Source: Polymyxa betae (lineage: Eukaryota > Endomyxa > Phytomyxea > Plasmodiophorida > Plasmodiophoridae). Taken from it: a stretch of 64,000 nt of DNA. The notes beneath the pieces are model-generated. The model worked only from the letters and a program-made list of their open reading frames with translations. It was not told the origin of the DNA and did not search any database. The position numbers and the translations under genes are program-made. Position 1 is the stretch's first letter, and every line of letters begins with the position of its first letter. The stretch spans positions 208,095-272,094 of the forward strand of contig RBZT01000312.1 of assembly GCA_003693705.1 (NCBI GenBank). The letters run 5' to 3'. Of this stretch, positions 44,915 to 56,100 are shown piece by piece.

Positions 44915-45253
44915 TCACGGATAATATTCATCATTCCATAGCACTGGTACAAGGTGAGCATGAACACCAGGACGCTGATAGACAGGCGAGACTCCATCGA
45001 GAAGAGAAGCGAATGCGTTGCGGATCTGGATCATTACGAACCGCAGTCTATAGTTTTCGTAGACCTTGGGTCGTTCTGAATTGGTCGGAGTCGCCAACAG
45101 CTCTGTACCATCGTTGCCACTCTCGCCATATATCCTGGCTTGAGATCGGTAGGGTTTCGTGACCCCGTTTGCACCTAGGACAACGACGATGTGCACAAGA
45201 GTGGACTGGTATTCCAATAGAACAGTGGCGATCTGTGAATATGTCGTCTTCAT
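44915..45253 (-). CDS. Hypothetical protein, doubtful
   Basis: Open frame of 112 codons beginning at an ATG, with a plausible mixed composition in its second half (SERPKVYENYRLRFVMIQI; PVYQRPGVHAHLVPVLWND). No family recognised. Its start lies only 8 bp from the start of the next plus-strand frame, which is tighter than any other divergent pair here. One of the two starts may therefore be wrong, or this may be one exon of a longer gene. Confidence 0.3.
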   Translation of the reverse strand: MKTTYSQIATVLLEYQSTLVHIVVVLGANGVTKPYRSQARIYGESGNDGTELLATPTNSERPKVYENYRLRFVMIQIRNAFASLLDGVSPVYQRPGVHAHLVPVLWNDEYYP

Positions 45254-45261
45254 GATTTGTA

Positions 45262-46008
45262 ATGCCTATCTCTCTCTTCGTTTATTACGAGGCAAAGTGC
45301 ACAACGAAATCGGTCTTCACCATTGCAACGTTGGCGTTGGGCAAAGTCAACGTCGTGTTCGTTGGTATGCGGTTTTTTGTACAAAGACGATATGCTCTCC
45401 ATATCCTACCATTTATTATAACAATTATTGCTCTATGCCTTGGTTTGCCATGGATGGGAACCACGGGCCCTGGCTGGCTTCTTTTGTCTTATCTCGTATT
45501 GCAAATGACGATGCAATACGCCTACCGTGAACAGATTGGCATGGATGAATCTTTCAGTCTCTGGCAACGGATGGTGTTCACTCGATGGAATGTGCTATTC
45601 GTAATTATTCAATCGCTGCCAGGCTGTATATTGGCATTCAGATCGCCCAAATTTGCATCAATTCCTCATCAATATTGATAATCACCGGCAAAACAATTTG
45701 TATCGCTGGGTGCATTATTCATCACTGCTATCGACATCATCCTTTCCGTTTACCTCTTTTGCACGCAGATTCCCGTTCTAGCTCTCTCAGTGAGTCTGGG
45801 ATGCTGCTTCCTGATCGCGTTACTCGGTGTATTTGGTTTCGCGCTAATGCAAATCAAATGTGTGATCATTTTGTTATTCCCTGTTGGCGTCGCTGTGTGC
45901 AATAATCTCATATCTCGGTATCGAATTCGTGCACTTCGACAACGTTCAATGTCTCAACAAATTGACTACCTACCGACCGTAACGAACAAACCTTTGGGAT
46001 TATGTTGA
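45262..46008 (+). CDS. Polytopic membrane protein, unidentified
   Basis: At least two exons (start ATG 45262, end at the TGA 46006-46008). There are six or more hydrophobic helices, for example ILPFIITIIALCLGL, GWLLLSYLVLQMT, NVLFVIIQSLPGCIL, ALFITAIDIILSVYLF, CCFLIALLGVFGFALM and VIILLFPVGVAVC. The C-terminal tail is basic then polar (RYRIRALRQRSMSQQ). The junction around 45600-45700 has several possible splice sites and was not fixed. No transporter or channel signature was recognised. Confidence 0.45.
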
Positions 46009-46542
46009 TGCATTATCGTATATATAACACGATGGCATAGATATGCTACCCTGTCCACTACGCCGTTATCAATGCACCGAGGCAGTAGTAATGCATGTCA
46101 CCAGCCTAATCCCACGGGGGCGTCATCGTCTCGTCTACCAATCGGATACGTTTCTCCATTCAATTTAGGCAATAAATGTTCCATTTCACCTTCCAGCATT
46201 TTTTAATCGAAACAATCTCTAGTGGGGAATGTCTTCTGAGAATCGTTGATCTATCCCGTCCGCCACCTGGGTGCTGGAAGTGACACTCATTTGTCAAAAC
46301 CTACGTATTTCATTATTATCATTTATTATTAATAAATAATAACGTCTGAAAAAACACTTGTTGTTTCTCATTTCTTAAATGCGCTTCTGGAATGGCAGCT
46401 GTACAGTATCGTAGGCTTTTACACTTCTCCGCCCAATATTTTGACTTAGATATGATTGCTGAAACACAATGATTTATTGTTACTGCTTTTTAGCGTCGTC
46501 GATTATTTGTCTATTTCACTGGAATCTTCTGACAGAAAAGAA

Positions 46543-46661
46543 ACTATTGAACAATCTTCCTTTAACTCCAACAGTTTTCAGAAATAAGATTATATTATCG
46601 TTAAAATCAGCATGAGGAAGAATGACGAATGCCTTTCCGCTACATGTCATCGGTAATCGCG
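46543..46661. repeat. 119 bp direct repeat, copy A
   Basis: Pairs with copy B at 47071-47189, the same length without indels. I count about 7 mismatches. Both copies keep an open minus-strand frame containing VILPHADFNDN. Confidence 0.85.
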
Positions 46662-46789
46662 GATTATGTACTCTTGTGTCATGACTTCGTTAGGACAAAT
46701 TAATAGTTCTCGAACTTTCAGTAACACAAGAAATATCTCGTGTGACTGTGTCTTATTACAATAAATACGACAAAATAAACTACTGCTTC

Positions 46790-46823
46790 TGATCGGGCTG
46801 AGCCTTAGGGCTCAGCCCGATCA
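46790..46823. repeat. Perfect 15 bp hairpin with 4 nt loop
   Basis: Arms tgatcgggctgagcc (46790-46804) and ggctcagcccgatca (46809-46823) are exact complements, with loop ttag. It is GC-rich in an AT-rich setting, so the stem should be very stable in RNA or DNA. Confidence 0.9.
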
Positions 46824-47217
46824 ACGAACGTTTCTACCAACATCACTTGTTGTGTCGCTATCGCCTTCTTCTTCTTCTTCTTCGATATTCTTCTTCTCTC
46901 CTTCTCTTCTCTCCACTTCTTCCTCTTTTCCCATTCCTCGACCCCTGTAGTAGTTGGGTCATAACACTCTGGCAGTAGTAGTTTTGTTAAAATGAGATAG
47001 TCTATCCCATTCATCTGGTTCAAATAATTCAGGTAACGAGAAAATCACGTTTAACAACAAGGTCATCGGGACTATTGAACAATCTTCCTTTAACTCCAAC
47101 AGCTTTCTTAAATGAGATCATATTATCGTTAAAGTCAGCATGAGGAAGAATGACCAATGCCTTTCCGCTACATGTCATCGGTAATCGCGTATTTTGATCA
47201 ACTGGGGGCAGGCCCAC
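46805..47217 (-). pseudogene. Remnant of an unidentified coding sequence
   Basis: Minus-strand frames 47029-47217 (PMTCSGKALVILPHADFND...) and 46805-47023 (NQMNGIDYLILTKLLLPE... then a Lys/Arg/Glu-rich tail) follow each other with a one-base frame change near 47035. Either a splice site was missed or the sequence is broken. The tail ends with its stop codon inside the loop of the 46790-46823 hairpin. Part of it is duplicated upstream. No family is recognised. Confidence 0.35.
47071..47189. repeat. 119 bp direct repeat, copy B
   Basis: Copy B of the duplication described for copy A (46543-46661). It lies 528 bp downstream of copy A and is embedded in a 62-codon minus-strand frame. Confidence 0.85.
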
Positions 47218-48390
47218 CTGGAAGCTGTCGGGAGCCGGCCCCTTTAAAAATTTTAAAAGCGAGACTTCTCTGGCTCGCTGCTGTCATGAGCGCAACCCGA
47301 GAATGCAGCTCAACAGCGCGGTGCCTGCTTGCACAGCAGTTCTTACTGCTGGCAGCCTGTCACATGATAATAAATCAACTGCATCTAGCTCAGTTCGATT
47401 AACGCCCGTTTTGGACTAAAACCCTATTCTGTATCGTCGCCCCTGTTTCTGTCTCCTTCGTAGTCTTCCTCTGCTCGTCGTACTCCCGTGTATTCCGATT
47501 TTCTGGTATTCTTATATTCTTATATTATACTTTCCAGTCTATATAACTCGCTTCTGTTCTGTAGCATTACAGTCCTTATATTCTCGTATCTTTTTATCTA
47601 ATTTTATAATACTGTAGTTCTGGTCCATTACAGCTGCCCCGACAATCGCGAACGTTGGATGGATTTGCATCTGGTCGTCACCGGTCTTCATCAGCATCTG
47701 ATGGAATTCTCTCATGCTTGGAACTAAAGAACGAAATAAATCTAAAACTCAAACACAACTTGCGCCCACAGAGTCTACCTGAAGCCTGATTAAGGCGTGA
47801 AGCGATCTCATGATGGATAGAGGCGATGAGGTTGGCATATGCAATCTCTTTATCATCATTTCCAGTATCCTCTGCATGCTTCCGCATCGTCTAGGCTTCG
47901 TCAAGTCGGCGTTCGAGCGAGAGGATCTTGTCCTCGACAGACCCTCTTAAATACGACTCCATGACGAATGAGAGAATGGGTGCGCGTGACTGGCCTTCTC
48001 AGCCTCCTACACCTGACACTAGAAGTGATTTAAAAAAGAATCTCGTATAATTATTAGTCTTATTATGTACTCGCCTGGGAGTGACCTGTTGTGAAGCTGA
48101 CTCGATAGTGTCATGTGCCGACAATGGTACATGCGTTCGGCAACAGGAATAGACAGTCTGTTGTCATGGCGTCGGGGGGCAACCGGATCAAGGAAGAGAG
48201 TCGATATCGCATACTCGCAGTGCGAGTGCAACAGAATGTCGATAGACAGAGTCAAACTGTATTACTGTCGTAATGTACCAGCGACTGGTGATTGCAGATT
48301 GCCGAGTCAACCTCTACTGATGGGGTCGACCCCATCGGCCCCGATGACCTTCCAGGCTGAGGGTTCCGCTTCTTATTATCATCATAATGG

Positions 48391-48396
48391 TTTATT
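48391..48396 (-). terminator. AATAAA polyadenylation signal of the RCC1/coiled-coil gene
   Basis: Plus strand TTTATT, which is AATAAA on the minus strand, 9 nt past the stop codon at 48406-48408. Confidence 0.5.
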
Positions 48397-48405
48397 CACA
48401 ACCTA

Positions 48406-51400
48406 TTAGTCCATATCGGCAACGTCGTCTTCGGCGTCCTCGTTGCCGTTCTCTATCAATGCTATTGGCTGGTCTCGCATGTTAGAAATCGGGCGCCCAA
48501 CCTGGACCCCCAATGCTTGAGTTAGTTTCGCTGTAGAAAGATTAGGGCGGTGATACGATGTAAGATGATTCGCTCTTACTCAATCGGTACTGAAGTGCTG
48601 CCAAGATCACAAGACAGGAATCATTAGGACCGACTTCATGTTGCGGCCCGCCAGATTCCTTCGAACCTAATATTTGCTTGCCACCTGCTATAATCTGAGG
48701 ACTTAAATGGAGTTACTCAGGATTGTTTTCACCTTGTTCTTGAGCTAAAGCTTCTGCAGAGTCTATTGCACGTATCAAAGACAGCAATCCTTCTTGCACG
48801 AAAACCAGCTTTTGGTTCATTTGTTCCACTTCATTGCGGCGACGAACCATCGTCAATGTGACCTGATCACTCTTCAATACAGGATCGGTTCGCGAGGCAG
48901 CTCAACTTACTTCTCGGTATTTCTCTTGTAACTGATCTACGTCTTTCCATTTCGACTCGGAAACTGTGTTCTTTTGCTCCTCGAGAGTGATCATTGACAT
49001 GGTTTTAGCCTAGCATCGCTCAGAAGTTGGAAATGATACGAGATTCATCACAGTACTGCTTTCAGTTTTTCAATGACGGCTTTGTGTGCGGCAATCTCCT
49101 CTTTCAATTCTCGATCGATTTCTTCGTTAAAATAGAACTTATCGATTATGTCTTGAGGATCACTTAGGCCGGTAACCAACTTGATCTTATGGAATCGTTC
49201 CTGGCAGAAACATTTAGATTTGTAACAAGATTTTGAACGGTTTGCAATGACCTCGTAATATTCTAATTGCTGCACCAGCTCCTGTAGTTTCTGTCGGTAC
49301 CCATGACCTTCCTCAATGATTTTGTCGCATTCTTGTTTCATTCTTTGAATTCGATCACGTTTTCGCTCCTCACTGCGGTTGTTTTTCTCCCGAACCTTTC
49401 GTTCCTGTTCTCTACTGTTGCTGATTTTATTGATCAAAATCTAACAAAATCAGAAGTTGACACGAAGCCTGTGTTATGATGCCTGACCTGATGATAGCTT
49501 TTCAGCTGGAAAGCGAAGAAATTCCGAAAGCCTTCCATGTCGCCCTTGAATTTTACGATTTCGGCATCCACAGCGTTCTTCTCAGCCAGAACCCTCTCTG
49601 ACATTGCTGAGACCTTTGCATACAGCCGCTCATGTTCAGCAAGAAGCCCTCTAAGAACGCACTGTTTGATCTTGTACTTTCTGAAAGCTAATCTGCTGCC
49701 TACCTTAATGATTCGATCTTCTTCGACAGTTCCAATCGTTCGTCCTTCATTCGCAGAATATTTAGTTCGTAATTTCTCTTGTTTTCTTCTGCCTCAATCT
49801 GTCTCGTATTCAATGTCAATAGCTTCATATTGAGTTCTTTTATATGAGCCTCTCGTTTCGATGCCATTGCCAGATCCTGCAAATCTCAATGTTTATTTCT
49901 CTGTGAAAGATCCCGGCATAACTAACCTCAGGCGCTGGCTTCATGAACTTATAGACAGACTTCAATTCGGCTAACTTTTGTGTCTTCCGTCGAATATCGT
50001 CTCGAAGCTTGTCAAGTCGTTCCCTGTTGCGGAAGATCTGCTCAACGTTGGTGTTGTCGACAACGTACTGCGGCGTCTCCTTCTCTAAAGATGCCTTCAC
50101 CAATCTCAACGCCGATGACGCCTTCTCAAAGAACATGATTCGCGACACCAACGGATTCCCTGCCGAGAAAACCTCAATACAAAGGCCAGCATAACCTCAC
50201 ACTCTCACCATCCGCCATGCTGTTCCTCTTCTGCTGCAGATCAGACAGACTTTTGCCCTTCTTCATGATTTTCAAAGGCTCTAGATCGTGGCCCTTGGCT
50301 GATGTCGTCCCAGGACCAGCCGTCACCGTCGGCGGCCCTCCTGGTCGTGGGGTAGTACCACCAGGTGCAGCCGCTTGCTCGGTATGGGGCTTGCCCGGTT
50401 GCGTCTTGGCACGACGAACGAATAGATTATTGGACTCGGCAGCGTTATCATCATTATCGCCAGTTTTGGCCTTCGATTTGGTAGCCTATCTGATCATTAA
50501 TAGCTGCCCTTATAGCGGCATCCCCGATTCGGTCACCTTTAATGCCGGTGTCGACGCCGACGCTTTCATCGTTTGCGGTTTCTCGAGTTTAACCGCTTTT
50601 AGTGAATCTCTGACAACTGGCAATTGAAACTCGTCGTTGTTCGATTGTACTGCTGGATGAGCTGTGATTGTTTTCACATCAGCCTATATAACCTCAGAGC
50701 CAACACTTGAAAACGAAATTCAAATTACATTGGCTTCTTGGATCCTATCCTCAATACCATCCTGAACTTCCAGGGCGATAGCGTCCCGGTTCTTGATTAT
50801 CGATAACCTGTCAACTATCATATTGGCTTCGTCTGCCTGCGAAGCGGCGAGTTTCTCTTCGTGTTTCTGGCGGATCTTCTCTCGAGCCATTTCAACTTGG
50901 ATGATCTCCTTCGATTTCAGTCCTGAATTACACAATCAACCTAACGGCTGATCTATCGCAACAAGAAACCTGAAGGCGATCGACGAAGCAGCAGCTTTTT
51001 CAACCTGAATTCTTCGTCCTCTAAAATCTTCCAGAACCAGACGTCTTGTGATACATCCGGGTAGTGATTCGAGCTCAGAATCATTGAATGATGTTCACCG
51101 GATGATATCTGACCGACAACATTCCCAAGCAACGTATCCACGATTTTAGGAAGAATTTCGTTGTCAACCGAGTTATGCCCTAAGATTTGATATCAGAAGT
51201 TATCGTCACTTATTATACGAACGCCTAACCGAGCTGTCCTGATTCACCACATCCCCAGGCATACAACACACCAAATGCAGTTAAGCACATCGAGTGATAT
51301 CGACCAGCTGACACCTCATGAACGCTCTTGCCTTTCAGGACGAGGCGCGGAACACGAATGTTCGAGGTCGATCCATGACCGAGCTGACCCTCAGTGCCGC

Positions 51401-52869
51401 TTCCATAGCAGTAAACATCACCTGATTCATTATCAACATTCTGAAGAGCGGAACCATCTTTGAGGAAAAAAAATTTGATAATTTCAGAGAAGGAAACATT
51501 CCAAATGACGATCTGATCAAGGCTGATCATAAAATGCGAGCGGTATCGTTCTGACGTTTATCGGTGAGTATGACGAGATGCGCCTGACCACACGCCACCT
51601 GAATCACCTTCTCCTTGAATTTCACCAATCGTGGCCGGAAGAAGATGTTTGGTTCGTCCTTGGGATGGAGGTTCTCGCCGAATCCCCAAACATATAACTG
51701 CCCTATGAAGAGTCAACCAGGAGGAATCGCTTTCTCTGACAATTCCATACCTGAATCGGTAATGGCGGCCGTATTCGTGGCGCCGGCCGAGATCTGCACG
51801 ACCCGAACTGAGCTCAGCTCTTCAACCAACTTTGGGCTCAGAACATCATCGCCGTTATCGTGACCCAGCTATCAAATTTCAGCTCTGAGTCCATCGAGCC
51901 GTACTGCAATCTCTCACCTGGCCGTGCTCGCCCCCACCGAATGTCAGCACACGTTGGCGTTTTGTGATAATTGCTGTATGACGATCACCGCATGAGATCG
52001 AGATAGGCCCACCAGCTTGCGAGATCACATCTATCGCCATCGTTTTAGAAACCGATCTTTAATCGTGAAATCTGCCGTCTCAACTCGAGTCGAATTCGAT
52101 TCGTTTCGGATATCGCTCGTCGAATCTGGCGCCATGACCCAGCTGGCCGTACTTGCCGCTTCCCCACGTATAGACCGATTCGTCGTCAGCCAGTACGGCC
52201 GTATGATACTGTCCACATGCTATTGCAATAACGCAGACGTTCATTGACACCTAAGTGAGATCGCTTAGATCAAGGGTCTGCCAAACCTTGGCCAGATTTA
52301 CGAGTTTATCAACAACTGCAGGGACTGGTCTCATATTGTGCTGCTTATCAAGGCTACCGAGTTGTCCAAGACGTCCATCACCCCATGTATAAACATGACC
52401 AGCCTCTAATGCAAAATTATGCCAATGACATTGCAAGCGTTCTTCATTTCAGACCAGATAATGCTGCAGAATGAAAGCCGCCACATGCGATCTGCATAAT
52501 GGGGATGTCGAATTCGACGGCGAGAGGGACCTGGAGCCAGGTTCAGGATAGGCGGGACGGGCGGGCGATGTCAATGCCAACCTTGGCACATCGATCTGTG
52601 CCTCGGCCAACACGCCCAAGCTGTCCATAGAATCCAGCACCAAATGTATAGACCAATGTACCAGCTGGACCTGACGCCGTCCCGGCTTTCACTTTACGTT
52701 TGAATGTACGCAGGTCTTTCAAGTTCTCAAAACTGTCAAAGACCAGCTCTCGGCGTTTGAAATCGAGGGCGACGGTTTTGGTTTTCTGAGGGCTCGTGTT
52801 GGTGTTATTGGTAGAAGATTTCGAGGTGTCATGATCCGCACGAACAGAAGGCTGTTCAGAAGTCTCCAT
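48406..52869 (-). CDS. RCC1-repeat protein fused to a long coiled coil (outer-dynein docking-like)
   Basis: Multi-exon gene from the ATG at 52867-52869 to the TAA at 48406-48408. The N-terminal half (52.7 to about 51 kb) contains RCC1 propeller blades, each with YxxGxGxxGQLG motifs (YTFGAGFYGQLG, YTWGDGRLGQLG, YCYGSGTEGQLG, YAWGCGESGQLG) and H-x-x-x-L strands. A helical segment (VEMAREKIRQKHEEKLAASQ) and a Pro/Gly/Ala-rich linker (GTTPRPGGPP) follow. From about 50.2 kb down it is coiled coil (LDKLRDDIRRKTQKLAELK; RQIEAEENKRNYELNILRM; REQERKVREKNNRSEERKR). It ends with LSLIRAIDSAEALAQEQ and an acidic tail DEDVADMD-like. I followed the frame across the linker junctions (AAT|GCT, G|GG), so this is one gene. 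The coil resembles CCDC63/114/151 docking proteins. Confidence 0.7.
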
Positions 52870-53163
52870 GGTTCAGGCTGAGCGCCGACAGAAACGCCCC
52901 TGATCTAGTCCCCTGATCGATATATCAGTACTTGGAATCCGAATAATATAGATCATCTTTGGTACGATTTCGGTTATCACCATAGTGCACGTTCTGGACA
53001 CTGTCGTGGCTATTCCACTTGGAGTCCCTACTCTTTGCAATTGAAGATTTATGGGAGACACGACGACCATGAAGACGACAAGAACAAGACAACGAATAGA
53101 GATTCTTTATAAATATAGAAACCGAATTGGAGCAACTCGTCAGATATAAAAAAAAAATATGAA
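52870..53163. other. Spacer between RCC1/coiled-coil gene and Piezo
   Basis: Downstream of the Piezo stop and upstream of the RCC1 gene start, both on the minus strand. It contains an A-rich run near 53149-53157. No coding frame. Confidence 0.4.
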
Positions 53164-56100
53164 CTAATCTAGCTTGAGTTTCTCTCTACGCTTTGTAGAT
53201 TGAATCAGCGAATCTGGAGAACGATATAGCCTGATCAAGGAGCGATATAGTGCTTCCTCCAGCTCGAATTCTTTTTGCTTCCTAGCAACGAAAATCCCTG
53301 CGACAAGCAATCAGCGGATTCTATTCAGCAAGTTGCACCTTATCGAACCTTCGCAGAGAAGCATCAGATCTGTTACATCATGGATATCCGTGTAGATGAT
53401 AGAGTACACTTGATTTTGAACCATCGATCGGAGGAATCGACCGACAGCCAACACGATCGTGACGTAAATTGTCGTCAAAGACATTGCAATTACAGCAGCT
53501 AATAGCCCAGACTGAATTCATGGTGAGTGACCAAGTCGGATGTTGATTGCTTCCAAATGTCCTTACCGTTATGGTATCGGATATTGTTAGCACATTCATT
53601 TTGCCAACACCATTGGGTCGTGTTAACTCCCACCACTCGACATTATTGTCCGATTTCAGCTGCAGCGAAAGAGGATAACTGTCCTCGCCCGAGGCGAAAG
53701 GAATTGGCTGCACCACCTTCGACAGTTTCAAACACAACGGAATGAATTTTCCGGTTATCAAAACTGGTGTGGACGACGTTCTATCCAGCATGTTCAGCAT
53801 GACCTTTTTATCATCATTGGACATTTCTTAATGATCGTCAGCTGGCTTCAAGGATAATGAGCACCGATCTTACCAGTATCTTTCTCAACCGATATTTCCG
53901 ACACACTGGAATCTTGATGGACGAATGAAAACCGCATACTGAATCGCAGAGCTGTGGTATCGTTCAGCGTCCTTCTGAACAATTCTAAACTAGGAGGCGA
54001 CAGTTGCCAAGGCGCATCCGAATATCCGTTCGCGATGATATTTTGCACCGTTCGAGTATCAGAAACGCTGCCCAGCATATTAACCTGATGAGATGACGCA
54101 CTCTCAATGGAGAGTGAGCTTGAATCCAACAAAGTGAACTAGTTCGAATTGTGTTAGTTTTCGCTCCCCTTACATAAGTGAATGTAAACTCACGCTAACT
54201 GCGGTAGTATTGCCATTCACAGATGGTGTTAAGAATAAGGTCATCGACCCTCGCTGAACATTGTTCAGCTGATTAGTGACAGGTGATGCTGTAGAGAATA
54301 GCAGCAATGGAAGGCAGATGACGACCATCAGACCAATAAACAGCAGCGTTCCGTTTGTGAATTTGGTTATTGTTGGAAACGGCTCTCCTCGCCGATGTTC
54401 TCGCTTGTAGATCAGGTCGCCCTTGATCATGTATAGATTGGAATAGATATCTTCCAGTTTGAATGTTTCTAAAATTCGACATTCAACATTGGATAATTTA
54501 GAATCGGTTGATGCTCACCAAAGAGATCCAGAGCAGTATCAGTACTGACCCAATCCAAAAGAACCTACAATGAAAAATTAATTGATGCACTTAACAAAAG
54601 TCGCCAGAGTGAGTACTTCTAGTTCAGCGACAAATGGAATCGCTCGATAGGCCTTGAATATGTACAGACGAGTCTTGGAAGCTTTACTGAAAATAATACG
54701 GTGGTGCAGCGTGTATGCAGGATAACCACATCTGATTTGAGTGCAGCTCATCCACCAATAGCAGCACTTCAGGATGAAGAACACGACCAAAGCGGGATTG
54801 GAAGAGAATCCGTATTGCCGATTCTAAAGAAAAGTCAACCGAGATTTAAACGGCTCATAAAAAGAAATACTTTAGGCCAGGAGAAGAACATCAGATACGT
54901 AAAGAAAAGAACCTGGATGTAATGCAGGCTCAGTTTCATCATCAGCGATCTGTACAGAAAGCATAGACGATCTGTTACAATAAAGATGATCTGAAGAAAC
55001 AGAACTCCAACCTATTACCCTGTCATCAATGACTCGAATAAAAAAACATTTCGAGATTACCATTGCCCCTTCAAAAGTTTGCGAGCGAATTTGATCTTGG
55101 TTGGAATTAGCTGAGGCAGTCAGAGAATTCCACCCAAATAAAATAAAAACTGCAGTAATCATCTCGACAATGAACGAAGGTATATAGTAGGACTTGCCAG
55201 GCTTGAGGGTGGTGTCGGTCATACCGGAAGACGTCAAGCCAAGCAGATTTCTCAAAAACATAGAGATGCGATCCGGTAGAATTTCCAGCACACGACCCGC
55301 TGTTTGAATGCGTTTATCTTCGAATTGACTGGCACGAGAGGTCAATGAATACTCGGATGACACCCGCCTGATTTCAGAGAAGTTCACTGATTTGGGACTG
55401 ATCAGTTCATTTCCATCGAGTTGTTTCGATTGCGACGGCGACGCGTTCACATTGTGGTTGTCATCATCGGCGACTGGAGAAGACGGCAATAAATCGTCGT
55501 TGAACTCGCCTTCGCACTCGTTATGCAAGGAATCGATTCCTTTTCGTTTGAGGCAGTGAAGATGAACAGCAGCAGCAAATAAGCAAAATAGATCTAGACA
55601 GACAAACCCCAAAAAGTTGAGTCCCGTGGTATTAATGAGGCCAGAAAACTGAGTCCATCCCAACGTTTGCGTTTCTTGCAAAACAGTTCGACCTGAGCCA
55701 TGCTCCTTGGATTGTGATGGATCAACAAAGAAACTAATGACGAACTTTAGGAAGATAACGAGTTCGATATACGTAATGCTGAGTGCCCAAAGAGATGGTG
55801 GCACTCTCGGCCTGACAAACAGCCCATACAAAAACAGTATCAAAGGAATGAAGAGCGCTGATAATGTTCCGTTGACGACAAGGTTTAAAATGAACATGGA
55901 GACACATAGTGTTTGAGTGTGACTGATGATAAATCGCATCAGAGCTGTCCAAAAACGCAGACCAGTTGCAGATTTTGGCGATTTGATGCAATTGATGTCT
56001 TCGTTCGCGTCCGCCTTGTTTGGGCAAGAGTTTGTAATAAGAAGAGCGCATTCATCTATCGATGAGAACATGAGGTGATCAGTCCGTTTCACCATTTCTT

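Larger units (their letters stand above)
46009..48405. other. Gene-poor, repeat-bearing interval
   Basis: About 2.4 kb without a supportable intact gene. It holds an A/T palindrome near 46316-46343, a 119 bp direct duplication (46543-46661 and 47071-47189), a 15 bp perfect hairpin (46790-46823), a purine/pyrimidine-skewed microsatellite-like stretch (46865-46925, CTT-rich on the plus strand) and pyrimidine-rich sequence at 47430-47600. Remnant minus-strand frames are listed separately. It looks like a decayed gene or mobile element. Confidence 0.5.

Noticed and set aside
46865-46925. A Lys/Arg-rich domain encoded by the CTT-rich tract
   Set aside because: The tract looks like a simple trinucleotide expansion in a broken frame, so the basic peptide is not evidence of a real domain.
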